From assembly GCA_019009955.1 (NCBI GenBank), contig CM032230.1, positions 20,877,501-20,941,500 on the forward strand: a stretch of 64,000 nt of DNA, in the 5' to 3' direction. Both the position numbers and the translations under genes were made by a program. Below, piece after piece: positions 1 through 11,254 of this stretch (position 1 is its first letter; the number at the start of each line of letters is the position of its first letter). Below the pieces are notes generated by a model. The model was not told the DNA's origin. It ran no database searches and saw nothing but the letters and a program-made list of their open reading frames with translations. This DNA comes from Riptortus pedestris (Eukaryota > Arthropoda > Insecta > Hemiptera > Alydidae).

Positions 1-1866
1 TTACTAGTAATTAAATAATCAACAGTGCCATGTCATATATGAATATTGTTATTTATAGGAAGGAGAATACCAGCGTCACGTTACGAATGAATACAAAGCG
101 TTTGTATGGAGTAGAATTACTAGTAATTGAATAATCAACAGTGCCATGTTATATATGAATATTGTTATTTATAGGAAGGAGAATACCAGCGTCACGTTAC
201 GAATGAATACAAAGCGTTTGTATGGAGGCGATTTACTAGTAATTGAATAATCAACAGTGCCATGTCATATATGAATATTGTTATTTATAGGAAGGAGAAT
301 ACCAGCGCCGTGTTACGAATGAATACAAAGCGTTTCTATGGAGGAGATTTACTAGTAATTGAATAATCAACAGTGCCATGTCATATATGAATATTGTTAT
401 TTATAGGAAGGAGAATAACAGTGCCACGTTACGAATGAATACAAAGCGTTTGTATGGAGGAGATTTACTAGTAATTGAATAATCAACAGTGCCATGTCAT
501 ATATGAATATTGTTATTTATAGGAAGGAGAATAACAGTGCCACGTTACGAATGAATACAAAGCGTTTGTATGGAGGAGATTTACTAGTAATTGAATAATC
601 AACAGTGCCATGTCATATATGAATATTGTTATTTATAGGAAGGAGAATACCAGTGCCACGTTACGAATGAATACAAAGCGTTTGTATGGAGGAGATTTAC
701 TAGTAATTGAATAATCAACAGTGCCATGTTATATATGAATATTGTTATTTATAGGAAGGAGAATAACAGTGCCACGTTACGAATGAATACAAAGCGTTTG
801 TATGGAGGAGATTTACTAGTAATTGAATAATCAGTGCCATGTTATTATGAATATTGTTGTTCAAAGGAAGGAGAATACCAGTGCCACGTTACGAATGAAC
901 ACAACGCGTTTGTATGGAGGAGAATTACTAGTAATTGAATAATCAACAGTGCCATGTTATATATGAATATTGTTATTTATAGGAAGGAGAATACCAGCGT
1001 CACGTTACGAATGAATACAAAGCGTTTGTATGGAGTAGAATTACTAGTAATTGAATAATCAACAGTGCCATGTTATATATGAATATTGATTTATAGGAAG
1101 GAGAATATCAGTGCCACGTTACGAATGAATAAAAAGCGTTTTCATGGAGAATTACTAGTAATTGAATAATCAACAGTGCCATGTTATATATGAATATTGT
1201 TATTTATAGGAAGGAGAATACCAGTACCACGTTACGAATGAATACAAAGCGTTTGTATGGAGGAGATTTACTAGTAATTGAATAATCAACAGTGCCATGT
1301 TATATATGAATATTGTTATTTATAGGAAGGCGAATACCAGTACCACGTTACGAATGAATACAAAGCGTTTGTATGGAGGAGAATTACTAGAAATTGATTA
1401 ATCAACAGTGCCATGTTATATATGAATATTGTTATTTATAGGAAGGAGAATAGAAATACCACGTTACGAATGAATACAAAGCGTTTGTATGGAGAATTAC
1501 TAGTAATTGAATAATCAACAGTGCCATGTTATATATGAATATTGTTATTTATAGGAAGGAGAATAGAAATACCACGTTACGAATGAATACAAAGCGTTTG
1601 TATGGAGAATTACTAGTAATTGAATAATCAACAGTGCCATGTTATATATGAATATTGTTATTTATAGGAAGGAGAATACCAGTGCCACGTTACGAATGAA
1701 TACAAAGCGTTTGTATGGAGGAGAATTACTAGAAATTGATTAATCAACAGTGCCATGTTATATATGAATATTGTTATTTATAGGAAGGAGAATACCAGTA
1801 CCACGTTACGAATGAATACAAAGCGTTTGTATGGAGTAGAATTACTAGTAATTGAATAATCAACAG
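1..1866. repeat. 116-bp satellite array
   Basis: Sixteen full head-to-tail units and a partial seventeenth; the array is cut by the left window edge. The anchor TTACTAGTAATT recurs at 1, 117, 233, 349, 465, 581, 697, 813, 925, 1041, 1152, 1268, 1384, 1497, 1610, 1726 and 1842. Most spacings are exactly 116 bp; a few are 111-113 because of small deletions. Units are over about 90 percent alike, and variants (CAGTGCCACG versus CAGCGTCACG, GGAGGAGA versus GGAGTAGA) are shared by neighbouring units, as expected from local unequal exchange. No coding capacity is seen. Confidence 0.97.
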
Positions 1867-2329
1867 CGTATGAATATATACTGTTTGCATGAATGAAAAT
1901 TGAATAACAGAGCTAAGCCTAGAGATGGTGAGTCCTACACATAGCTGGTATGAGAAAAGAGAAATATATGAAGGTGTAGATTCAGAATCAGCATAAGAAG
2001 TAGTGTATAGGAAATGGGAGATGGAATGAAGGTGTCGCCATCTATAGGGGTAGGGCAGGAATCCCATCTACAGGGATAGATTGCCTACCATATCCCTCAG
2101 GCTATCTGCTATCTATTTACAAACCGCCCCACCTACAATCTAGTTTCATAGGCAATTCCTTTTTATTTATATCTACGTAAATCAGCGGCGAGATACGGAC
2201 TTAAAAGCTATATCCTGTCAACACCTCCAGTGTCTACCTTCCAACCTGAATAAATACTCAACTTCCAAGAAATATGTGCGTTAAAACAGCACTTGGCTAA
2301 ATTCTTTGTGAAAGGGTTACTGAAATTTA
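1867..2329. other. No gene; non-repetitive flank of the satellite
   Basis: Sequence after the satellite breaks off. I see no long open frame, RNA gene or recognisable repeat here. Confidence 0.6.
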
Positions 2330-2905
2330 GCAGATTTCACACAAGGGAAATCAGCTATTGATGTTTAGAAATATTTCGAGGCATGAGTACAACTCAATAG
2401 CTGATTTCACTTAAGGAAAATCTGCTAAAATGAGGTCCGTTCAAACTATATTCATATTTTTCTGTTAATCCTCTAACGGTCGCAATATATGTTTGTTCAT
2501 TACCCAACGCGATATTTAAGCGTTTAATAAAAAATTAAAATCAAGGGCGTTATCGGCTAAAATTGTACCAGTAGGGGGAGAGGGGGGGGTTAGAGTGGGA
2601 GAATTTCGAAAACAATTAATAGGTCAGTTATTATACGTCGGATCGAAAAATTGTAAATAACCAAACTTATTGCAAATGTAATGTTCTATAAATGTTATGT
2701 ACGTGTTTTCACTATCTTGATTATTAACCGAGATATTTGAATTTATTAGTTTTAGGCCTCCCGTAAACCCCCACTCCTACTCGTGTAATATTTCTATTAA
2801 GCTGTTATATTATGAAGCACTTTATTTCACAAGCCTAAATACCAAATATTGTTCTCATGGAACTTCTAAATTTTGAAATAAATGCAAATACTTGAAACTT
2901 GATTT
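2330..2905 (-). mobile_element. Family H copy (H-a) with a duplicated inverted 3' terminus
   Basis: Read on the minus strand this is an H-a body running to the GTATTTGCATTTAT-type region, with the 5' hairpin missing. At the 3' end two terminal hairpins lie in opposite orientation: AGCAGATTT at about 2330 and AAATCTGCTAAAA at about 2435, each next to the CAATAGCTG motif. A G-rich stretch (about 2573-2590) corresponds to the C-rich block of the family. Confidence 0.75.
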
Positions 2906-3009
2906 GATTTGACTTGTGCATGTATACTTTTTCCCGAGTCAGCTCCCAGCTCAGCAGGAAATAATTACACTAAATACCATACACCATGCAAAACATTATT
3001 TCATCAATT

Positions 3010-3290
3010 TTATTGATTCATGAATAACAGCTTATTGTAAATATGATATGAATAGAATTGGGAATTTACTGATGAACGAAAACCAAAATACGGATATACG
3101 GGTTTCTCGGTTAATATACAATATAGAGAAAATATTTATAGGACATTAAACTTGCAATAAGATAGATTCTAAATAATTTTTCGATCCGACGGATTACAAC
3201 GAAGATATTTCGAATTTTCGGAATTCTCCCCTCTTAAACCTCCCCCCTCCTCACCAAAATTCCAATTTTAGCCGTTAGAGAAATTGATTT
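3010..3290 (+). mobile_element. Family H internal fragment
   Basis: Contains the family blocks CTCGGTTAATAT, TTTTCGATCCGACG, the C-rich CCTCCCCCCTCCT run and TTTTAGCCGTTA. Neither terminus is present, and the sequence is more diverged than typical copies. Confidence 0.7.
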
Positions 3291-3380
3291 AGAAATAATA
3301 ATATAGTGAGGCCAAGTTAAAAAAAAAAAAAATATTAATTAATTATTATTTCATCTCTAAAGATTTTCCGAGGAAAGCAA

Positions 3381-4415
3381 TATATACTAGCTCAGATACC
3401 CGGCTTCGCCCGGGAATTCATCTGAGGCTGAATGGTGATGGTATTTTTTAGCAGGCTTTACATTGCACAATATTTTGACATTTACCCGTCCCAGTTTTTA
3501 GGATTGATACCCATCTTTGCCGTGGATTTGCTAATAATAGAATTATTTGTTCGATAAGGCTTCACAGTCTTCGATATTTTTATATTTCCCGTCTCTTATA
3601 CATGTAAATATGGTGAATTTTTATTTCAGACCTCCCTTTTAACCCCCCTCCCGTTCGAACCTAAAAATTTTAATTTAACTTAATATATTAAGGTCGGTTC
3701 AGCCGTTAGTGCCCGCTAAAGTTTTAACGTATAACTCATTTATACTTAGGTATACGACAAAAGTGTATATAACAAAAGTTACTCCAAATAATAAAATAAA
3801 CAACTTTTGTTATGTTTATATTTGCGGAAAAACCAATAGGAAACGAAATATCGCTATTTTTAATTTCAGGCTTCCCTTATAACCCCCACTCCTGCCCGTC
3901 CATAGAAATGTTGGTATGGCTTATTATAATGAAGGCCTCACTGCTAATACACATACCGAGTTTTATTTAGTTCGGTTGAGTCTTTTTTGGCAAATAATAT
4001 TGTTGACTCCCGCTATAATTTTTAGCGTATAACGCATTTAAACTTCGGTATACGACAAAAGTGTATATAACAAAAGTTACTCTAAATAACAAAATAAACA
4101 ACTTTTGTTATGTGCATATGTACCGAAAAACCAATAGAAAACGAAATATCGCTATTTTTAATTTCATGCTTCCCTTATAACCCCCACTCCTGTTCGTCTC
4201 AGAGAAAATTAATATAGCCTAAAGTCTAAGTTGGGTTAGTAGTAATATACATACCAAGTTTCATAAAATACGGTTCAGCCGTTTATGCGTGAAAAGGTAA
4301 CAAACAAACAAACATACACGAAAGAAACAATATGCAGTTATGGTATCTATGACATGTTAAACGAAAAGTTATCGTGAAATTTCGCTAAAAAAATCAATGT
4401 ACAGACAGAGTTTAC

Positions 4416-4420
<5 letters not shown>
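3381..4420 (+). mobile_element. Family P element, longer form with a tandem internal module
   Basis: Starts with TACCCGGCTTCGCCCGGG and ends near CGGTTCAGCCGTTTATGCG followed by an ACAAACAAACAAAC run. The middle holds a module repeated at about 298-bp spacing: CGTATAAC(T/G)CATTTA at 3728 and 4026, and TAACCCCCACTCCTG near 3880 and 4178. Long TA and GA runs follow. Similar 3' ends are known from several arthropod non-LTR-related repeats, but I cannot assign a superfamily and no reverse transcriptase is encoded. Confidence 0.7.

Positions 4421-4507
<87 letters not shown>
4421..4507. repeat. (TA)n(GA)n compound microsatellite
   Basis: An uninterrupted TA run of about 50 bp passes directly into a GA run of about 36 bp, at the 3' edge of the family P element. 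Confidence 0.98.
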
Positions 4508-4509
<2 letters not shown>

Positions 4510-5224
4510 AGCTGATCCATGCTATTGATTCAGCAAGTGGCCGCGAATCAACAGTTGAATCAACTCCCTTTGAGGTGAAACTCTCCTCAACAAATTTACA
4601 GAATAAAGGATTATTAAGCACACAGCCTTTTCCTATTTGTATTCCTCCCCCCAAATTCCAAAGCCTTTATTTAACTCATACAAATATTTTGTTACAAATG
4701 GAGAGGGGTGGATTTTTATTTTATTTTATTGTTTAATGTTTTCTCTCCATTTCTACTTTCACACTGGACCTGTCTATTAGACAGACGTTCGTTAGTTCTC
4801 TATATTTTTTCTTTTCTTTTAACAATTGCTTACAGGTTTATTTCCAGTCGGTGCTATAACGCGCGGAAGCTAATATTGCCTGCTTTTGCTTGTTCATTTT
4901 ATTAACAAAGATTATTTCATTCGTTCAGTCAATATGACAGTGGGTGGTTGCGCAGTTCTAAAAAGAAAGTGTTTATAATTGGGAATGTAAAACATCAAAT
5001 TACCGGTTCAAAACCTCCCTACTAATTTACAAGTACTTTCAGTTTTGTTAATCTTACTATTCGTGATTGCATTACAATACATTTTAGGAATTGACATTTA
5101 CACCGGCTGTGCTATTGTCATATACCTTGCCGTGTTAAGCAACTAGTAACTTCCCAATAAATGTAATAGTTCAAACTCAAAAGCCAAAATTAGTGTGCAA
5201 CCCACATGGGCCCGTCAACTCTAA
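4508..5224. other. No gene recognised
   Basis: Mixed AT-rich sequence. The open frame at 4708-4905 codes a low-complexity hydrophobic stretch and has no supporting features. I see no repeat family. Confidence 0.55.
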
Positions 5225-5945
5225 AAACGTCTGTTACTTAGGGGCTGCGTAAACTAACCAGATGTCCCTCGTGAAGTTTAACAATAGATAAACCTACAAA
5301 CTGGCAGAATATTCGACCGTGAATATCAAGTAAATAAATACGGGTACAAATGATAATACGAATAATCCTCGACGGGAAGCGTCTGAAATGTAAACGAGTC
5401 TGCCAACCACAAAACGGAAAGAAACACAATTATTGAAATATACCAAAATATAACAAATTAATTTTATTGAAAGCTATATACTATAATACTAGTACTGTAA
5501 TTTATAATGAATCAGAATTTTTTTTATCTTTATCAATCAAATTTTAATAGTCCAAGGATTTAAAACGGGGGAGGGGATTGAGCGAACAACACATTTGAAT
5601 GTATCTAGAATAATAAATGTCCCTTCAAAACAATATTTGGTATTAAAGCTTCGAATAATGGGGTTTATTATATAATGGGGTATTGCCTATGTAACATGAG
5701 TAGAAGTGGAGGTTTCCTAAGGCTGAAACTAAATAATGCAAATATCTCAGTTAATATTCGAGATAAAGAATAAATGCATATAACAATAATTATAGTATAT
5801 CTAATTTACAATACGATTGGTTCTATACAATTGTTCAAACCGGTGTATAGTAACATAGATATTTCATATTTTCGAAATTCTCCCACTCCCCCTGGTCCGA
5901 TCTCTGCCGGAAACGAACTTGATTTTTCTTCTTGTGAAAGGGGGA
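5225..5945 (+). mobile_element. Family H copy, mosaic subtype H-d, 3' truncated
   Basis: The 5' end is recognisable (GGGGCTGCGTAAACTAA) but mutated. The long 5' domain resembles H-c, while the middle (TAGTAACATAGATATTTCATATTTTCGAAATTC) resembles H-a. It stops after AACGAACTTGAT, so the TA tract and terminal palindrome are absent. The closest relative in the window is at 56767-57441. Confidence 0.75.
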
Positions 5946-6254
5946 CCCTAAACATGGTAGGATAAATAGTTGTGTATAAAATAGAAAACTAAATAAACAA
6001 TATTATTTGCAAAATAAATCCATCTCCCCAAAACGCAGCCCTCCTACCCAGGTAGAGGGGACCAGAGTTAAGAAAATACCAGTTTATGTTATTGTTATAT
6101 AATACCATGTTTACTTCGGTAGGCCATTATAATCCACTAGGATACGTATAACCCTTAATACATATCTACATTATAAACTCAAGAATTGGACAATCTACTT
6201 ATACTAACAACCGTGTTTGATATACGTTACCTGGAACCCATATTTATTATAAAC
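5946..6254. other. No gene recognised
   Basis: AT-rich linker between an H copy and a P element; nothing supportable. Confidence 0.5.
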
Positions 6255-7190
6255 TAGCTCAGATACCTGGCTTCGCCCGGGAATTCATTTGAGGCTGGAT
6301 GGTGATGGTATTTTTTTGGCAAGGCTTTACTTTGCACAATATTTTGACATTTACCCTTCCCAGTGTTTAGGGTTAATACCCGTCGTTTCTGTGGATTTGT
6401 ATATACGTGGATATTTCCCGTTTCCTGTGCATTATGCATTGATTTAAGGACAAAATATTATAATAATATATTATAATTTGAATTAATTTTTCCAGGTGAG
6501 TTACCAGGTAGTTCATATTGAAAAGAATTGTTGAGAAAATTTCTCTAAATAACAAAATAAACAACTTTTGTTATGTGCATATTTGCCAAAACCCCAATAG
6601 GAAACGAAATATCACTATTTTTAATTGCAGGCCTTCCTTATAACCCCCACTCCTGCCCTTCCCTAGAAATGTTAGTATGGCGTATTATAAAGACGACGTT
6701 AGCGTTAATTCACATACCGAGTTTGGTTTAGTTCGGTTGAGTTTTTTGTGCCAATAAAATTGTTGACTTCCGCAGTAGTTTTTAACGTATAACTCATTTA
6801 TACTTAGGTATACAACAAAAGAGTATATAACAAACGTTACTCCGAATAACAAATTAAAGAACTTTTGTTATGTGCATAATTGCCGAAAATACGATAGGAA
6901 ACAAAATATAGCTATTTTTAATTTCAGGCCTCCCTTATAACCCCCACTCCTGTTCGTCTCAGAGAATATTAACATAGCCTAAAGTCTAAGTTGGGTTAGT
7001 AGTAATATACATAGAAAGGTTTCATAAAATTCGGTTCAGCCGTTTATGCGTGAAAAGATAACAAACAAACACACACCAAAGAAACAAAATGCAGTTATGA
7101 TGTCTATGACATGTGAAACGAAATGTTATAGTGAAATTTCGCGAAAAAAATCAATGTACAGACAGAGGTTACAATTTTATAATATATATA
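6255..7190 (+). mobile_element. Family P element, second copy
   Basis: Same start (AGCTCAGATACCTGGCTTCG) as the copy at 3381. It carries the same module at about 298-bp spacing (AACAACTTTTGTTATG near 6561 and 6859) and the same end (CGGTTCAGCCGTTTATGCG, then ACAAACAAACAC). The final bases before a short TATATATA are again CAATTTTATA. Confidence 0.7.
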
Positions 7191-7289
7191 GAAGATGAAC
7201 CATATATCAATAGTTCGCAAGATAATTACATTTCGGAAACTTTGGTCAAGTTTCTGTAGAGTATAGGTTCTCATTTATTTACCATTATT

Positions 7290-7480
7290 GAATTGATTGC
7301 CCTTCTATGGCAGACATGCGCTTTTATGTACGTTAAATATAAGACAAAATTTGTACAACGAACTAGACTACGCTGTCTGTTAGATAATTATTAATTATAG
7401 CAGGTCATGTTAAATAAACAGTATTATTATATAAGTTAATAAAACTAAGTAATATAAGTTAATATGTCAAATGAACAAGA
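7290..7480 (+). repeat. TAAATAAACAATATTATT repeat, outlying unit
   Basis: One unit of the degenerate repeat that dominates 8.0-11.5 kb: GAACTAGACTA, TGTTAGATAATTATTAATTA, CATGTTAAATAAACA and TATTATTATAT in the same order. Confidence 0.65.
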
Positions 7481-7493
7481 TAAATAACTTGGA

Positions 7494-8000
7494 AAAAGAC
7501 CGTCACGCAGAGGCTGCGTAAACTAAGCAGATTTCCCACGTGTAGTTTAGCAATAGAGAAATCTGCATACAACTGGTAACAACACCAACGTGAGTAAATA
7601 CAAACGGTAATGAGAAATCTTTAAGTTAATTTTAATAAATTCCCAACTGGAATGGCTTCTGAATTGTAAAAATAATTTATATTTTATTAACTCAAATTTT
7701 AGTAGGGCAAGAACTAAAGAAGCGGAGGAGGGGTGGGCGGATGAACAGAACGTATTTGCATAAATCTCAGTAAGTAACTAAGGTAAGATAAGGTTAGAAG
7801 CGACAGGTAAGGTTAAAAGAAGCATCCACCAGAGCCGAACAGCTACGGAAGCGGCCGAACTAATCTAACTAACATGTCCCACAGACTTCATAAAAATGCA
7901 AATATCTCGGTTAATATTCAAGATAGAGAATAAATGTATATAACAATATTTATAGTAAATTTAATTTTTCAATAAGATTGGTTCTATACAATGTTTCGGA
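7494..8000 (+). mobile_element. Family H copy (H-c), 3' truncated
   Basis: An almost perfect 5' end (CGTCACGCAGAGGCTGCGTAA, then AAGCAGATTTCCCACGTG). It includes the H-c block with AGGTAAGATAAGGTTAG and the conserved ATGCAAATATCTCGG. It breaks off at CAATGTTTCG, where the neighbouring degenerate repeat resumes. Confidence 0.85.
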
Positions 8001-8297
8001 CAAATTTCTATAACGTCTTAAGACTAGGCTGGGTGTTATATAATTACTGCGTCATGTAAATAAACAATATTATTGTTTTATTATTATTATTTATTTTAGT
8101 TAATATTTTAGTTATTGAGCTGACTAAATACAATATTTATTGTTTTACTGTTGTCCTGGGGATTGACTTAAGTTGCTGTGTGCTTCAGCATCTAAATGTA
8201 ATTGAGCAGCCCCACAAACTGTATAAAGATTTGTACAATAAAGTGATTCTCTGTTAAATAAACCATATTATTATTAATGTTAAATTATAATAATATT
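8001..8297 (+). repeat. Degenerate TAAATAAACAATATTATT repeat
   Basis: Two to three eroded units (AAGACTAGGCTG, AAATAAACAATATTATT at about 8060, and again near 8260). The block is cut at its right end by the SINE. Confidence 0.6.
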
Positions 8298-8512
8298 GGG
8301 GCTCAGGTTAGCCATGTGAGTTAAAGCGTTGACCTTTATCTCACATTGGTAAAACTAGAGTGGCGAGTTCGATTCTCACCTGGGCAAAGGAAATTATTTA
8401 GTGACAAAATTCATCCTAAATCCCACCCTGGCTAGAAAAGCGTGGTTACCTTTAGATAACCCGTCCCAATTAGAGTTGCAAAAAGTCGACGTTAATAAAT
8501 AATAATAATAAT
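8298..8512 (+). mobile_element. Family S tRNA-derived SINE
   Basis: Head GGGGCTCAGGTTAGCCATG contains an A-box-like segment, and GAGTTCGATTCTCACC is the B box of a Pol III internal promoter. The family body follows (GGAAATTATTTAGTGAC, CACCCTGGCTAGAAAAG, GATAACCCGTCCCAATTAG), then GACGTTAATAAATAATAATAA as a 3' tail. It has small deletions relative to other copies, and the target duplication is obscured by flanking AATATT. Confidence 0.9.
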
Positions 8513-8889
8513 ATTTACATATGTTAAATAAAGAAGCATATAGGATTTCTGAAAATCTGCCAATTGAGTAAGGCTGCCTTGCCTTATTAATTATGACAGG
8601 ACATGTTAAATAAAGAAAATTATTGTATATGTTAAATAAACAAGCATATAAGACTTCGAAGCATTTGTATACAGAACTAGACTAGTCTGCATGTTAGATA
8701 ATTATTAATAATAGCAGGGCATGTTAAATAAACAATATTATTGTATATTCAAAATAACAATATTATTTATAAATGTTAAATAAACAAGAATATAAGATTT
8801 CTGGAAATCTGCCTATTGAGTCTCACTAGACTGCCTGTTAGATTATTAATTAGAACAAGACAAGTTAAATAAACAACATTATTGTTATA
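8513..8889 (+). repeat. Degenerate TAAATAAACAATATTATT repeat
   Basis: Three units of about 110-150 bp, each carrying AACAAGCATATAAGA(C/T)TT, GACTA(G)GCTGCCTGTTAGA, GCAGGGCATGTTAAATAAAC and ATTATTGT. Interrupted at the right by an H insertion. Confidence 0.7.
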
Positions 8890-9337
8890 ATGGGCTGCGT
8901 AAAATGAGCAGATATCCCACGTGAAGTTTTACAATAGAGAAACCCGCATATATCTCTCAAAGAAAAAGGTAAGAAGACAAGAAAGGCTAGGATACACGAG
9001 TGCCGAACAGTTCCGGAAACGGCCGAACTAATCCGGAAACTTCAGACAATAGCCGCTCACACACTTAATAAAAATGCAAATATCTAGGTTAATATTCAAG
9101 ATAGAGAATAACTGTATAACGATATTCATAGTAAATTTAGTTTGCAATAAGATTGGTTCTATACAATTTTTCGATCCGACGTACAGTAACGGAGATATTT
9201 CGAATTTTCAAAAATCCCCCTCCCACTGGTCCGATTTCAGCCATTAACGAACTTGATCTTTCTTTTTACATAAAACGATTAAATACCGAGTTTGGTAACA
9301 ATCAAACAAAAAATGAGACCGCTAGAGCGTTAACAGT

Positions 9338-9407
<70 letters not shown>

Positions 9408-9533
9408 ATTTTCGTCGACCTCATTTTCGTCATCTCCTGGGTAGGATCGATGGACATTTGAAGAAAACTATCGAAAATCGCGTCATGACTACGACCTCAA
9501 TAGTTGATTTCCCTCAAGGGAAATCTGCTAAAA
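8890..9533 (+). mobile_element. Family H copy (H-b), nearly full length
   Basis: The 5' hairpin is half lost (begins TGGGCTGCGTAA); everything else is present. A (TA)n tract of about 64 bp lies at 9341-9404, and the 3' palindrome is GATTTCCCTCAAGGGAAATC with one mismatch at the centre, followed by TGCTAAAA. The open frame through the TA tract encodes only Ile-Tyr repeats and is not a gene. Confidence 0.9.
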
Positions 9534-9539
9534 ACCAAG

Positions 9540-9725
9540 GAGCTACTGGATCTGCCGACAGGAAGCTCCTGAGACGGAACAGCTGCCAGATGAAGAGCTC
9601 GCGAACAAAGGCGAATGCCAAGGACTTGAGGAGAGGTTCTTCTCTTCGCCAGTACCTCTGAGGACAACCTGCGCACCTTCAGGTTTGGTCGACCTATCAA
9701 GCCTCCAGACCGTCTTAACCTGTGA
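9540..9725 (+). pseudogene. 3' end of an LTR-retrotransposon pol reading frame (relic)
   Basis: This segment is clearly richer in GC than its surroundings. The plus frame ending at the TGA of 9723-9725 reads ...RTFRFGRPIKPPDRLNL-stop. That resembles the R-x-GR-x-x-(K/R)PPDRLNL ending common at the C terminus of gypsy-type integrase polyproteins (family knowledge, from memory). The same frame has a stop at 9627-9629, so only the last 31 codons are open. A G run (9736-9740) and then TG at 9745 follow, fitting a polypurine tract and LTR start. The rest of the element is missing; an H copy abuts on the left. Assignment to gypsy rather than another LTR order is inference. Confidence 0.5.
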
Positions 9726-9733
9726 TCCAGTCT

Positions 9734-9744
9734 TCGGGGGAACA
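9734..9744 (+). other. Possible polypurine tract before an LTR edge
   Basis: GGGGGAACA directly precedes TGTTATAGGATC, shortly after the putative pol stop. This is the expected place for a plus-strand primer and the 5' TG of a 3' LTR. Confidence 0.4.
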
Positions 9745-10243
9745 TGTTATAGGATCTCTTTGTAATATATGTTATAGGATCTCCTTGTAATATATGTTAT
9801 AGGATCTCTTTGTAATATATGTTATAGGATCTCTTTGTAATATATGTTATAGGATCTCTTTGTAATATATTTTATAGGATATCTTTGTAATATATGTTAT
9901 AGGATCTCTTTGTAATATATGTTATAGGATCTCTTTGTAATATATGTTATAGGATCTCTTTGTAATATATGTTATAGGATCTCTTTGTAATATATGTTAT
10001 AGGATCTCTTTGTAATATATGTTATAGGATCTCTTTGTAATATATGTTATAGGATCTCTTTGTAATATATGTTATAGGATCTCATTATAATATATTTTAT
10101 AGGATCTCTTTGTAATATATTTTATAGGATATCTTTGTAATATATTTTATAGGATATCTTTGTAATATATGTTATAGGATATCTTTGTAATACATTTTCT
10201 AGGATCTCTTTGTATTATATGTTATAGGATCTCTTTGTAATAA
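9745..10243 (+). repeat. 25-bp minisatellite derived from an LTR edge
   Basis: About 20 head-to-tail copies of TGTTATAGGATCTCTTTGTA plus ATATA, period 25 bp exactly (AGGAT at 9751, 9776, 9801 and so on). Variants (GATATC for GATCTC, TTTTATAGG for TGTTATAGG) cluster toward the right end. The first unit coincides with the predicted first bases of the LTR. Confidence 0.95.
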
Positions 10244-10364
10244 AAAATTTATATCCTCTTTGGTAAGGTTATGTAATCAGCTATTAATAAAGAGCAGTTA
10301 TGATGTCTTCATTGAGTTAACATCTATTTGGTTAGGTTAGTGTTTAATCCTTAAAACAATTACT

Positions 10365-10476
10365 ATATTTGTTAAATAAAGAAGCATCGAATAACTTGTA
10401 TACTGAACTAGCTATATTAGGCTGTCTGTTAGATAATTATTAATTATGACAGGGCATACTAAAATATATTGCAAAA

Positions 10477-10535
<59 letters not shown>

Positions 10536-10846
10536 AAGCATATATGATTACTGAAAACGTCTGTATAGTGAAAGACTAGGCTGCCTGTTGGATAATTATT
10601 AATTACGGCAGGCCATGCTAAACATACAATATTATTATACATCTTAAATAAACAATATTATTGTATATGCAAAATATCAATATTATTTATATATATAACA
10701 AGCATATATGATTACTGAAAACGTATCTCAAGTAAAAGACTAGGCTGCCTGTTAGATAATTATTAATTATGGCAGGGCATGTTAAACATACAATATTATT
10801 ATACATCTTAAATAAACAATATTATTGTATATCCAATATATCAATA

Positions 10847-10886
<40 letters not shown>

Positions 10887-11202
10887 ACAAGCATACATGA
10901 TTACTGAAAACGTCTCTAAACAGGAGTACTAGGCTGCCTGTTGGATAATTATCAATTATGGGAAACCATGTTAAATAAACAACAAACATTATTATATATG
11001 TTAAATAAACAAGCATATAAGACTTCGAAGTATCTCATTCAGAATTAGAGTAGGCTCTCGGTTAGATAATTATGCAAGCCAAGTTAAATAAACAACTTTA
11101 TTATATATAGATTAAATAAACTAGCTTGCATGTTTATTTAATCTATATATAATATGCATGTTTATTTAATCTATATATAATAATCATGCCATATTAACTA
11201 TA

Positions 11203-11254
<52 letters not shown>

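Noticed and set aside
9153..9461. 102-codon frame across an H element and its TA tract
   Set aside because: Half is Ile-Tyr repeats from (TA)n and the rest is the body of an interspersed non-coding repeat found in many frames elsewhere.
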